Below are positions 7,163 through 14,067 of a DNA stretch of 18,110 nucleotides, piece by piece. The notes under the pieces were generated by a model that worked only from the letters and a program-made list of their open reading frames with translations, did not search any database and was not told where the DNA came from. Made by a program: the position numbers and the translations under genes. The stretch is from JANRLJ01 sp034437895 (GTDB taxonomy: Bacteria > Chloroflexota > Anaerolineae > Aggregatilineales > Phototrophicaceae): NCBI GenBank assembly GCA_034437895.1, contig DAOTTO010000369.1, positions 1-18,110 of the forward strand, in the 5' to 3' direction. The stretch's first letter is position 1. Each line of letters opens with the position of its first letter.

Positions 7163-8137
7163 ATGAGTCTTAAAGCGCCACATACTTGGGAATATCGCCT
7201 GCTATCTTGGGCTGAAGAAGCCTTAAAAACCCAAAGTCCTGCCAGCAACATTCATGCAGATAGCAAAATTCTCTCCGCTGCTTATCAGCAGTGCGACATC
7301 ATCACCCGCACCCATAGCCGCACGTTTTATCTGGCATCAGGTTTGCTGCCTGAACATAAACGAGGGGCAGCACGGGCGCTTTATGCTTTTTGCCGTGTTA
7401 CTGATGATATTGTCGATGGTAAAGAGGCTAGTGAAAGTCGTCTACTGATGTTAAATGATTGGCGGCGGCGCGTGATGTCTAACCATCCCCCTGCCAACGA
7501 TCCAGTTGCTTTAGCATGGGCGGATACGAGTGCGCGGTTTAATATTCCGCGTGGGTATGCGGAACAACTCATTGAAGGGGTTGCCCGTGATCTTACCCAA
7601 ACGCGCTATCAGACCTTTGCCGATTTAGCTGAATATGCCTATGGTGTTGCCTCGACGGTAGGTTTGATGGCGATGCACATTGTCGGTTTTGCTGGAGAAC
7701 AAGCACTTCCCTACGCCGTTAAATTGGGTGTTGCGCTTCAGGCGACCAACATCTTGCGAGATGTGGCCGACGATTGGCATTCTGCTAGGTTATATTTACC
7801 GCAAGAGGAATTAGCAGCATTCGGTGTAGACGAAGAAGCGATTTGTCTGGGCAAGGTTGACCAGCGATGGCGTGATTTTATGCGCTTCCAAGTTGATCGT
7901 AACCGCCGTCTTTATGATGAATCGTGGCCTGGTATCCCTTTACTCGATCCTGATGGACGTTTTGCCATTGCGGCGGCGGCTGATCTATATCGGGCAATTC
8001 TTACCGATATTGAAGCGCATGATTATGATGTCTTTACCCGTCGCGCTCACATCAGTACGCAAGGTAAAATTCGTCGTCTACCGGGTATTTGGTGGCGCAG
8101 CCGGAGCGTTCCTATTAAAGAAGCTTATCAAGTTTAA
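7163..8137 (+). CDS. crtB: Phytoene synthase
   Basis: This 324-residue enzyme condenses two geranylgeranyl diphosphates to phytoene, the first committed step of C40 carotenoid synthesis. Both aspartate-rich motifs are intact: DDIVD (81-85) after HSRTFYLASGLLP and RALYAFCRVT, and DVADD (200-204) in LQATNILRDVADDW. The squalene/phytoene synthase signature HSARLYLPQEEL follows. About 30 residues precede the conserved core, a little more than usual. The ATG at 7163 has no strong ribosome binding site. This is the first gene of the long tight operon and the lactate dehydrogenase follows after 40 bases. A squalene synthase-like role is unlikely given the DDIVD and RDVADDW forms and the desaturase and cyclase genes downstream. 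Confidence 0.93.
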   Translation: MSLKAPHTWEYRLLSWAEEALKTQSPASNIHADSKILSAAYQQCDIITRTHSRTFYLASGLLPEHKRGAARALYAFCRVTDDIVDGKEASESRLLMLNDWRRRVMSNHPPANDPVALAWADTSARFNIPRGYAEQLIEGVARDLTQTRYQTFADLAEYAYGVASTVGLMAMHIVGFAGEQALPYAVKLGVALQATNILRDVADDWHSARLYLPQEELAAFGVDEEAICLGKVDQRWRDFMRFQVDRNRRLYDESWPGIPLLDPDGRFAIAAAADLYRAILTDIEAHDYDVFTRRAHISTQGKIRRLPGIWWRSRSVPIKEAYQV

Positions 8138-8177
8138 TGCTGGCTTTTACCCATATTTAAGAAAAGGGGCGGAGCGA

Positions 8178-9131
8178 ATGAAAATTGGTATCGTAGGAAG
8201 TGGTATGGTCGGCGCAACGGCTGCTTATGCCCTTGTGATGAGTGGTGTCGGACGCAAGATTGTGTTGGTTGATGCTAATCATCTCCGTGCAGAAGCCGAG
8301 GCAGATGATATCTATCATGCTGTACCGTTTGCTCATCCGTTGGAAATTCATGCCGGAGATTATGCTGATTTAGCAGGCAGTCGCGTTGTTATTATCGCCG
8401 CCGGGGTTAACCAGAAGGCCGACGGTGAAACCCGTCTTCAACTTCTGGAACGTAACGCCAAAATTTTTGCCGAGATTGTGCCGCAAATACTCTTGTCTGC
8501 GCCTGATGCGATCCTTGTTGTGGCAACAAATCCCGTTGATGTCATGACACATCTTACAGCACGCTTTGCTGCGGAACATGGAGTTTCCTCAAGCCGAATT
8601 ATAGGCTCTGGTACCATGTTGGATACAGCTCGTTTTCGTACCCTTTTAGGTCGTCATGTGGGCGTTGACCCACAGCATGTTCATGGCTATGTGATCGGTG
8701 AACATGGTGATTCTGAGGTTTTAACTTGGTCGCTAGCGACGGTCGCCGGTATTCCGCTCAAGGAATTCTGCCACCAACGAGGAATTACGCTCGATGAAAC
8801 AGTGCGGCAACAAATCGATCAAGGTGTTCGTAATGCAGCTTATCACATCATTAAAGGGAAACAGGCTACCTATTATGGCATAGGTAGCGCACTAGCTCGT
8901 ATTGTTGATGTTCTATTGCATGATCAACGTGCAATCCTCACGATTTGTACTCCCGTTAAAGAGATCGTCGGTGTTAAGGATGTGACGATTGCCCTTCCGC
9001 ATTTGGTTAGTGGAGACGGTGTTGTGGAGATGTTTCCGCTTCCCTTAAGTGAAGATGAAAATACAAAATTGTATCGTAGCGCCAGTATAATTCGCCAAAT
9101 TATTGACGATTTGGATACGAAAGCAGAATAG
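8178..9131 (+). CDS. ldh: L-lactate dehydrogenase
   Basis: This 317-residue enzyme interconverts pyruvate and L-lactate with NAD. It has the dinucleotide motif GSGMVG (7-12) and Asp32 for NAD. Gln79 in AAGVNQK is the residue that marks lactate rather than malate dehydrogenase (Gln102 in vertebrate numbering). Arg86 sits in GETR, Asp149 and Arg152 in LDTARFR, and the catalytic His176 in GEHGDSEV. The frame is open far upstream within crtB, but the family start is the ATG at 8178, backed by GGAG at 8171-8174 and AAGGGG just before. It lies 40 bases after crtB and 17 before the cyclase, so it seems to be part of the carotenoid operon, although no direct metabolic link is obvious. Allosteric fructose-bisphosphate sites were not assessed. 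Confidence 0.93.
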   Translation: MKIGIVGSGMVGATAAYALVMSGVGRKIVLVDANHLRAEAEADDIYHAVPFAHPLEIHAGDYADLAGSRVVIIAAGVNQKADGETRLQLLERNAKIFAEIVPQILLSAPDAILVVATNPVDVMTHLTARFAAEHGVSSSRIIGSGTMLDTARFRTLLGRHVGVDPQHVHGYVIGEHGDSEVLTWSLATVAGIPLKEFCHQRGITLDETVRQQIDQGVRNAAYHIIKGKQATYYGIGSALARIVDVLLHDQRAILTICTPVKEIVGVKDVTIALPHLVSGDGVVEMFPLPLSEDENTKLYRSASIIRQIIDDLDTKAE

Positions 9132-9148
9132 AAGGTAGGCTGAGTAAG

Positions 9149-9970
9149 ATGAAGTATTTTGGTTTTTTGGCGCGTTTTGTCGTTATTCCATTGTTGGTTT
9201 TGCGCTTTTTGGCATGGCGGGATCGGCAGCATAATAACGCTTTACCGCAGGCTTTAAGCAGTTGGCCTGAAAGTACTGTTTTGTTAGGTCATGTCGCGGT
9301 GGCGGTGGTTTATACGACTCCTTGGGATAATTATCTTGTCGCTAACGGAATATGGTCTTATGATCCCAAGTTAGTGACAGGGATTCGGCTCGGTTATGTC
9401 CCGATTGAGGAATATACCTTTTTTGTCCTGCAATCTCTCTTAACTGGCTCATGGATGCTCCATCTAGCGCGGCGGATTCCTGCTGATTCACATCCAATCG
9501 ATAGTAAAAAATCATTTCCTATCCGCATGATTGCATCAGGTTCACTTGGGATACTATGGTTGGCCTCAATGCAACGATTGCTTGTGAGTGAGCGAAAAGA
9601 TGATTACTTGGGACTGATTTTAGGTTGGGCGCTGCCGCCGATTATGTTCCAAACAGCTTTTGGGGGCGATATTTTGTGGCGGAATCGAGCATTGATCGCG
9701 GCGAGTATTTTGCCAACAACTGCCTACTTAGGCTTGTCGGATTCGCTTGCGATTGGTTCCGGTACGTGGGCCATTAATCCAGAAAATACGGTTAAGGTTG
9801 ATGTTATCAAGAATCTACCGCTGGAAGAATTGTTGTTTTTCTTTTTGACGAATGTCCTTCTCGTATTTGGTGTGACCTTAGTTCAATCACCAGAAAGCGA
9901 AAAGCGCTTACCGAAAATTCTTCAGCCTGCCTACGCCCGCTTTAAACAAAGACTTCTCACTAAAGGATGA
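9149..9970 (+). CDS. crtY: Fused CrtY-c/d type lycopene cyclase
   Basis: This 273-residue integral membrane protein carries two copies of the lycopene cyclase domain known from the actinobacterial CrtYc/CrtYd pair and from archaeal and fungal fused cyclases. The first copy has TPWDNYLVANGIWSYDP (57-73) and the acidic motif PIEEYTFF (85-92). The second has LGLSDSLAIGSGTWAIN (194-210) and PLEELLFF (224-231). It should cyclise the psi ends of lycopene to ionone rings. Because cruF and crtD act on an uncyclised end, mono-cyclisation to gamma-carotene is the attractive inference, but sequence cannot settle mono versus double cyclisation. It starts 17 bases after ldh, and the next gene starts 4 bases after its stop. 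Confidence 0.9.
   Translation: MKYFGFLARFVVIPLLVLRFLAWRDRQHNNALPQALSSWPESTVLLGHVAVAVVYTTPWDNYLVANGIWSYDPKLVTGIRLGYVPIEEYTFFVLQSLLTGSWMLHLARRIPADSHPIDSKKSFPIRMIASGSLGILWLASMQRLLVSERKDDYLGLILGWALPPIMFQTAFGGDILWRNRALIAASILPTTAYLGLSDSLAIGSGTWAINPENTVKVDVIKNLPLEELLFFFLTNVLLVFGVTLVQSPESEKRLPKILQPAYARFKQRLLTKG
9962..9967 (+). promoter_or_regulatory. Ribosome binding site favouring a TTG start
   Basis: AAAGGA at 9962-9967, inside the end of the cyclase gene, lies 7 bases before TTG (9975) and 13 bases before the in-frame ATG at 9981. The spacing favours TTG as the start of the small membrane protein. Confidence 0.45.
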
Positions 9971-9974
9971 TTCC

Positions 9975-10415
9975 TTGAAAATGACTATTTGGCAATTCAA
10001 TCGGCAAGTTTCTTCTCGCTTACTTCAGATTAATATTGTCAATATGATGCTTGGACAGCGACTGCTTCGGTACGAGGGGTTTTGGAAAGGTGTTGGTACG
10101 CAAGCAGTTGCTTGGTCATCAATTAATATAGCGATTGCATTTTTTGGTAATCTTTTTACCCGCCGCCGCTTAGATAAGCTGGAAAATCCTTTTGAAGTGT
10201 CTGTTGTAACGAAAGAAGCAGTTAATCTTCGTCGTGTTTTGTGGATTAATACGGGTCTGGATGTGCTATATATGGTTGGCGGGCTAATTCTAGCGCGAAC
10301 ACGCGGTAAGCAAAGTGCGTTTGCGCGGGGTAATGGGATGGGCATTGTCTTACAAGGCTTGCTTTTATTTGTCTTTGATTTGGTTCATGCTCTACGTGTA
10401 CCGATGACAGAGTAG
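9975..10415 (+). CDS. Small membrane protein of unknown function in the crt operon
   Basis: This 146-residue product, counted from TTG at 9975 (ATG at 9981 would shorten it by two residues), has an N-terminal helix (IWQFNRQVSSRLLQINIVNMML), then EGFWKGVGTQAVAWSSINIAIAFFGN, a basic loop FTRRRLDKLENP, a helix LRRVLWINTGLDVLYMVGGLILA, and a final hydrophobic segment GNGMGIVLQGLLLFVFDLVHALRV. Three to four membrane segments are likely. I recognise the general form as a domain-of-unknown-function family (DUF6992-like) but am not sure of the name. No catalytic motif stands out apart from paired Asp-His in FDLVHAL. Its place 4 bases after the cyclase suggests translational coupling and a role tied to carotenoid cyclisation or membrane organisation. 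Confidence 0.7.
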   Translation: MKMTIWQFNRQVSSRLLQINIVNMMLGQRLLRYEGFWKGVGTQAVAWSSINIAIAFFGNLFTRRRLDKLENPFEVSVVTKEAVNLRRVLWINTGLDVLYMVGGLILARTRGKQSAFARGNGMGIVLQGLLLFVFDLVHALRVPMTE

Positions 10416-10450
10416 CTGTTGATTTTAATGTTTGTTAGAAAGTGCTGCTA

Positions 10451-11452
10451 ATGCGACGTTATGTTTATGAGGCGCTACATCCAGAGATTTATCATGGATA
10501 TGGCAAGAAAGCGCCTTTTTTTGAGGGTTGGTATTTTAAGGTCATTAGTGCTGACGAGCAGTCTCGTTATGCGATTATTCCCGGTATTTTTATCACTGAT
10601 TCTGTATCTGAAGGTGATACGGCGCAAAGCCATGCTTTTATACAAGTCCTAGATGGAATGACAGGTCATGCGACTTATCATCAGTTTCCACTAACTTTCT
10701 TTTATGCTGATGCTGAGATTTTTGATGTTCGCTTGGGGAATTCGCGCTTTGGTGCAGATTTCTTGTCACTTCATATTGAAGATGAGCAGATGAGTCTTCA
10801 TGGGGAATTGAAGTTTGAGGATATTGCTCGATGGCCTGTAAAGTTAACTTCCTTGGGTGTGATGGGGCCTTATGGGTGGCTGCCATTTATGGAGTGTTAT
10901 CATGGGGTTGTGAGCTTAAATCATCAAATTTCTGGTTCTTTGGTTGTGAACGGTCAAACGTTGATTTTTGATGGTGGGCGCGGTTATATTGAGAAGGATT
11001 GGGGTCAAGCATTTCCATCTGCTTACGTCTGGCAGCAGACGAATCATTTTGATACGCCGGGGACTTGTTTAAGTGCTTCGATTGCTATGGTGCCTTCTGT
11101 TGGTCGTACTTTTCGAGGTTTTACAGTGGGATTTTATCATCATCGGCATCTTTATCGTTTTGCGACTTATACGGGTGCTTTTATAGAAAAACTTGAGATT
11201 AGCGATGATCGTGTAGTTTGGTCTATTCGTGATAGTCGTTATTGTCTGGAGATGACTTCTGAACGTGCGGTGGGTGGTCTTTTGCTTGCTCCTGTTCGTA
11301 CCGAGATGCACAAACGTGTTGATGAGACTTTAAAAGCCTCTGTCTATGTTCGTTTGTTTAGATTAGATGGGAGTTTGGTTTTTGAGGGCTTAGGCCGGAA
11401 TGCTGGTTTGGAGGTTCATGGTAATTTGGGGACTTTGTTAGGTTCTTCATGA
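10451..11452 (+). CDS. Tocopherol cyclase family (calycin-like) protein
   Basis: About 333 residues from ATG at 10451 (GTG at 10442 adds three). It matches the tocopherol cyclase family, PF14249, as in plant VTE1. The N-terminal motif is KKAPFFEGWYFKV. A central section has ARWPVKL, GPYGWLPFMECYHGVVSLNH and then GRGYIEKDWGQAFPSAYVWQQTNHF, which is the family hallmark. There is no signal peptide or membrane segment. VTE1 closes the chromanol ring of tocopherols, but no tocopherol prenylation genes lie here. The CrtC carotenoid hydratases belong to a related calycin-like fold, so a hydratase or cyclase acting on a polyene or quinone is possible. The last 4 bases overlap the cruF start, so both are translated together. 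Codon choice is unusually rich in T. Confidence 0.78.
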   Translation: MRRYVYEALHPEIYHGYGKKAPFFEGWYFKVISADEQSRYAIIPGIFITDSVSEGDTAQSHAFIQVLDGMTGHATYHQFPLTFFYADAEIFDVRLGNSRFGADFLSLHIEDEQMSLHGELKFEDIARWPVKLTSLGVMGPYGWLPFMECYHGVVSLNHQISGSLVVNGQTLIFDGGRGYIEKDWGQAFPSAYVWQQTNHFDTPGTCLSASIAMVPSVGRTFRGFTVGFYHHRHLYRFATYTGAFIEKLEISDDRVVWSIRDSRYCLEMTSERAVGGLLLAPVRTEMHKRVDETLKASVYVRLFRLDGSLVFEGLGRNAGLEVHGNLGTLLGSS

Positions 11453-12285
11453 TGAGTTTAGATTTCTGTATTTTGCGACGTGCGTTTTTTGCTTATCTCT
11501 CCCCTTCCGATAAGGTCTGTTTTATTTTGATTTTAAGTTGGTTGCTTCTTATGATTGCTGTGCCGATTTTTTATTGGTTTTTTGGTGATGTGATATTTCG
11601 TTTTCTTGTTCCTTTGGCGTTGTTTCTCCAGTTTTTTGCGACGGTGTCGGCGGTTCTTTTGAGATGGCATCTTTATTCTGTCTTAATTGTTTTTTGTTGG
11701 GTTGCTGGGGTTGCATGGCTGTTTGAGTTTTTTGGATCTCATTTTGGTTTCCCATTTGGTGGTTATGACTACACGAAATATTTACAGCCTAAAATCTTCG
11801 GGGTTCCGCTTTTAATACCCTTGGCTTGGTTTATGATGCTTGCGCCATCGTGGGTGATTGCCAATTTAGTCGTTCCTAAAAATAAAGTGTATACGCTCGC
11901 TGCTTACGTTTTTATCAGCGCCTTAGCAGTCACTGCTTGGGACTTATTTCTTGACCCGCAAATGGTTGCATGGGGCTTCTGGATATGGGAAAAACCCGCC
12001 CCGCAAAGCCTTGTTTATTTTGGCATCCCTTGGTCAAATTTCGCCGGATGGATGCTGACTGCTATCATCGCAACGACTTTAGCGCGGCCTTGGCGCTATG
12101 AGCTTCAGCCTATGCCGCTGCTCACTATTTATGGAATCGCGTGGATTTTGGAAAGCATTGGCTTAGCCATTTTCTGGGGGCAGCCCGGTCCAGCATTGGT
12201 TGGATTTGTGACGATGGGCAGCTTATTGTGGTGGGCGGTCAGCCGTTACCTAAAAACGAAGGCACTTGTGGAGCATTGCTCATGA
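11449..12285 (+). CDS. cruF: Carotenoid 1',2'-hydratase, CruF family
   Basis: This 278-residue polytopic protein fits the CruF/bisanhydrobacterioruberin hydratase family (carotenoid biosynthesis protein, DUF422). Diagnostic motifs are FEFFGSHFGFPFGGYDYTKYLQPK (92-115), GVPLLIPLAWFMMLAPSWV (118-136), TAWDLFLDPQMVAWGFWIW (162-180) and YFGIPWSNFAGW (190-201). It adds water across the 1',2' double bond of the psi end to give a tertiary hydroxyl, which can then be desaturated by CrtD and glycosylated. About seven membrane segments are visible. It overlaps the upstream gene (ATGATGA) and the plsY-like start (ATGA) by 4 bases each. The first third is very rich in T and the composition returns to that of its neighbours near 11760. 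Confidence 0.9.
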   Translation: MMSLDFCILRRAFFAYLSPSDKVCFILILSWLLLMIAVPIFYWFFGDVIFRFLVPLALFLQFFATVSAVLLRWHLYSVLIVFCWVAGVAWLFEFFGSHFGFPFGGYDYTKYLQPKIFGVPLLIPLAWFMMLAPSWVIANLVVPKNKVYTLAAYVFISALAVTAWDLFLDPQMVAWGFWIWEKPAPQSLVYFGIPWSNFAGWMLTAIIATTLARPWRYELQPMPLLTIYGIAWILESIGLAIFWGQPGPALVGFVTMGSLLWWAVSRYLKTKALVEHCS

Positions 12286-12896
12286 TAAACACACTGTTAT
12301 TTGTCGCGCTAGCGTTCGCTTGTGGTGCTTTGCCTTTTTCCGTGTGGATTGGTCGATATGGCCTTCGTAAAGACATCCGAAAATATGGGGATGGCAATCC
12401 CGGCATGTTTAATGTGCTGAATGCTGGAGGTCTTACTTGGGGCGGATTAGCACTTATTTTAGATATTAGCAAAGGGGCTTTCCCTGTCGGATTAGCCACG
12501 TATATTTTCAAATTTGAGGGATTGTCCTTAGCCTTAATTGCGATTGCGCCTGTGTTAGGTCATGCTTTTTCGCCTTTTCTGAATTTTAAAGGGGGGAAAG
12601 CCATCGCCACAACGGGCGGCATCTGGATTGGGTTAACCTTATGGTCTGTACCCTTAGTCGGTATAACAGCGTTGATAATTTGGTCTTTTATCCTCACAAG
12701 CAGCGGTTGGGCGGTGATGTTTACACTCACGACGATGTTGATTTACCTCTTGTTATCCTCTGCCAGCAATCTCCTGCTCATTATTTGGCTGTTGAATATG
12801 CTCGTATTAGTCTGTAAACATCGCAGTGAACTCACCCATCTGCCAACTTTTCGTATGCAGTCCCCATTACGTTCCCTGTGGGGTGTGAAAGAATAA
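12282..12896 (+). CDS. plsY: PlsY-family acyl-phosphate acyltransferase
   Basis: This 204-residue membrane protein has the three PlsY regions: GALPFSVWIGR (15-25), the phosphate-binding loop-like GDGNPGMFNVLNAGG (36-50) and GHAFSPFLNFKGGKAIATTGG (93-113). PlsY transfers an acyl chain from acyl phosphate to glycerol 3-phosphate in lipid synthesis. The frame is open further upstream, but ATG 12282 overlaps the cruF stop by 4 bases and gives the normal family length. Its place between cruF and a GT2 glycosyltransferase is unusual for the housekeeping enzyme and raises the idea of acylating a carotenoid glycoside or a glycolipid. The second motif departs from the typical GSGNPGATN by having Met-Phe. 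The next gene begins 4 bases after the stop. Confidence 0.85.
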   Translation: MINTLLFVALAFACGALPFSVWIGRYGLRKDIRKYGDGNPGMFNVLNAGGLTWGGLALILDISKGAFPVGLATYIFKFEGLSLALIAIAPVLGHAFSPFLNFKGGKAIATTGGIWIGLTLWSVPLVGITALIIWSFILTSSGWAVMFTLTTMLIYLLLSSASNLLLIIWLLNMLVLVCKHRSELTHLPTFRMQSPLRSLWGVKE

Positions 12897-12900
12897 ATCT

Positions 12901-14067
12901 GTGATTCTATCGTTGATGGTTTTATTTACCACCAGTGCATTGGTTGTCATCGCGGGGATCACCCTATCCAATGTATTCTCTTTTCCACATCTTAAATCTG
13001 TAAATCAGAACACTGCCGAGCATCTACCTTTGGTTTCTGTGATGATCCCGGCCCGTAACGAAGCACAGGTCATTTCACAAACCATTGAACATCTTCTTGC
13101 CCAAGACTATCGAAATTTCGAGCTGATTTTGTTAGATGACAATTCTAGCGACGGCACAGGCGAGATTGCGCGTCAAACCGCACAAAACGATAACCGCTTT
13201 ACTGTCATGCAAGGCAAATCACTTCCTCCTCGCTGGATGGGAAAAAATTGGGCCTGTCATCAGTTAGCAGGCGTGGCTTGCGGTGATATTTTCCTTTTTA
13301 CGGATGCCGATGTGCGCTGGGAAACAGGCGCATTAACAGCCTTGGTGGCGGATATCCAACGCACAGATGCCGATCTTTATACGATTTGGCCTACACAAAT
13401 CACCCAAACTTGGGCAGAGCGCTTGGTTGTGCCTTTGATGGCAGTCGTCGTTATCGGCTATTTGCCCGTCATCGGCACACATCACACACCCTTGAGCGTT
13501 TTTGCGGCGGCGAATGGTCAATGTATGGCGTGGCGGCGCGATGCGTATGATATTGTAGGCGGTCATGCTGCCGTCTACGACAATGTTTTGGAAGATGTCA
13601 CGCTTGCGCGAATAGTTAAGCAGCGTGGCCTAAAACTGCGTATGGCAGACGGTAACCGCTTAATTGGATGTCGTATGTATCATAATTGGCCTTCTGTACG
13701 TAATGGCTATGCGAAAAACATCCTCGCCGGATACGGTGGGCATATTTCACTTTTGCTGTTGGCGACACTTTTTCATTGGGTCATTTTTCTTTTCCCTTGG
13801 ATATGGCTAGTTTTTAGGGATTTAATACCAAATTCAGGCGGCTGGCCTTGGCTACCAATCCTCCTCATTCTATTTGGTCTCTTGATACGCGCCGTGAGCG
13901 CATCATTCACGCATCAACGTGTTTTAGATGCCTTGTTTATGCCCATTTCTGTCTTACTCATGACGGTGATCGCATTTCAGTCTATGTATTGGCATTTGCG
14001 TTTTGGAGGGCCACAGTGGAAAGGCCGAACTATCTCAAAGAAGCCAACACAAGTGATTGAATCATGA
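12901..14067 (+). CDS. GT2 glycosyltransferase, probably carotenoid glycosyltransferase (CruC/CruG-like)
   Basis: This 388-residue protein starts at GTG 12901. It has an N-terminal membrane segment (3-26), then a GT-A domain: PLVSVMIPARNEAQVI (43-58), LILLDDNSSDGT (75-86), a W-containing segment (RWMGKNWACHQLA, 111-123), the metal-binding D-A-D at 135-137, the acid pair ED (231-232) in VLEDVTLARIVKQRG, and about three further membrane segments (283-366). This arrangement is typical of membrane GT2 enzymes that glycosylate lipids, sterols and carotenoids, such as CruC and CruG. The position between cruF/plsY and crtI supports the tertiary hydroxyl of a 1'-hydroxy carotenoid as acceptor. The sugar cannot be read from sequence. 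It overlaps crtI by 4 bases. Confidence 0.82.
   Translation: MILSLMVLFTTSALVVIAGITLSNVFSFPHLKSVNQNTAEHLPLVSVMIPARNEAQVISQTIEHLLAQDYRNFELILLDDNSSDGTGEIARQTAQNDNRFTVMQGKSLPPRWMGKNWACHQLAGVACGDIFLFTDADVRWETGALTALVADIQRTDADLYTIWPTQITQTWAERLVVPLMAVVVIGYLPVIGTHHTPLSVFAAANGQCMAWRRDAYDIVGGHAAVYDNVLEDVTLARIVKQRGLKLRMADGNRLIGCRMYHNWPSVRNGYAKNILAGYGGHISLLLLATLFHWVIFLFPWIWLVFRDLIPNSGGWPWLPILLILFGLLIRAVSASFTHQRVLDALFMPISVLLMTVIAFQSMYWHLRFGGPQWKGRTISKKPTQVIES

Noticed and set aside
7857..8177. Long open extension in the frame of ldh, inside crtB
   Set aside because: The residues before ATG 8178 do not resemble LDH, lie within well-conserved crtB, and the family start with a ribosome binding site is at 8178.
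10025..10345. Minus-strand frame of about 106 codons
   Set aside because: It is antisense to the small membrane protein, and its Arg/Pro/Ser-rich content is typical of shadow frames.
12141..12281. Upstream extension of the plsY-like frame into cruF
   Set aside because: The extension overlaps conserved cruF sequence, while ATG 12282 gives normal PlsY length and a 4-base overlap typical of this operon.
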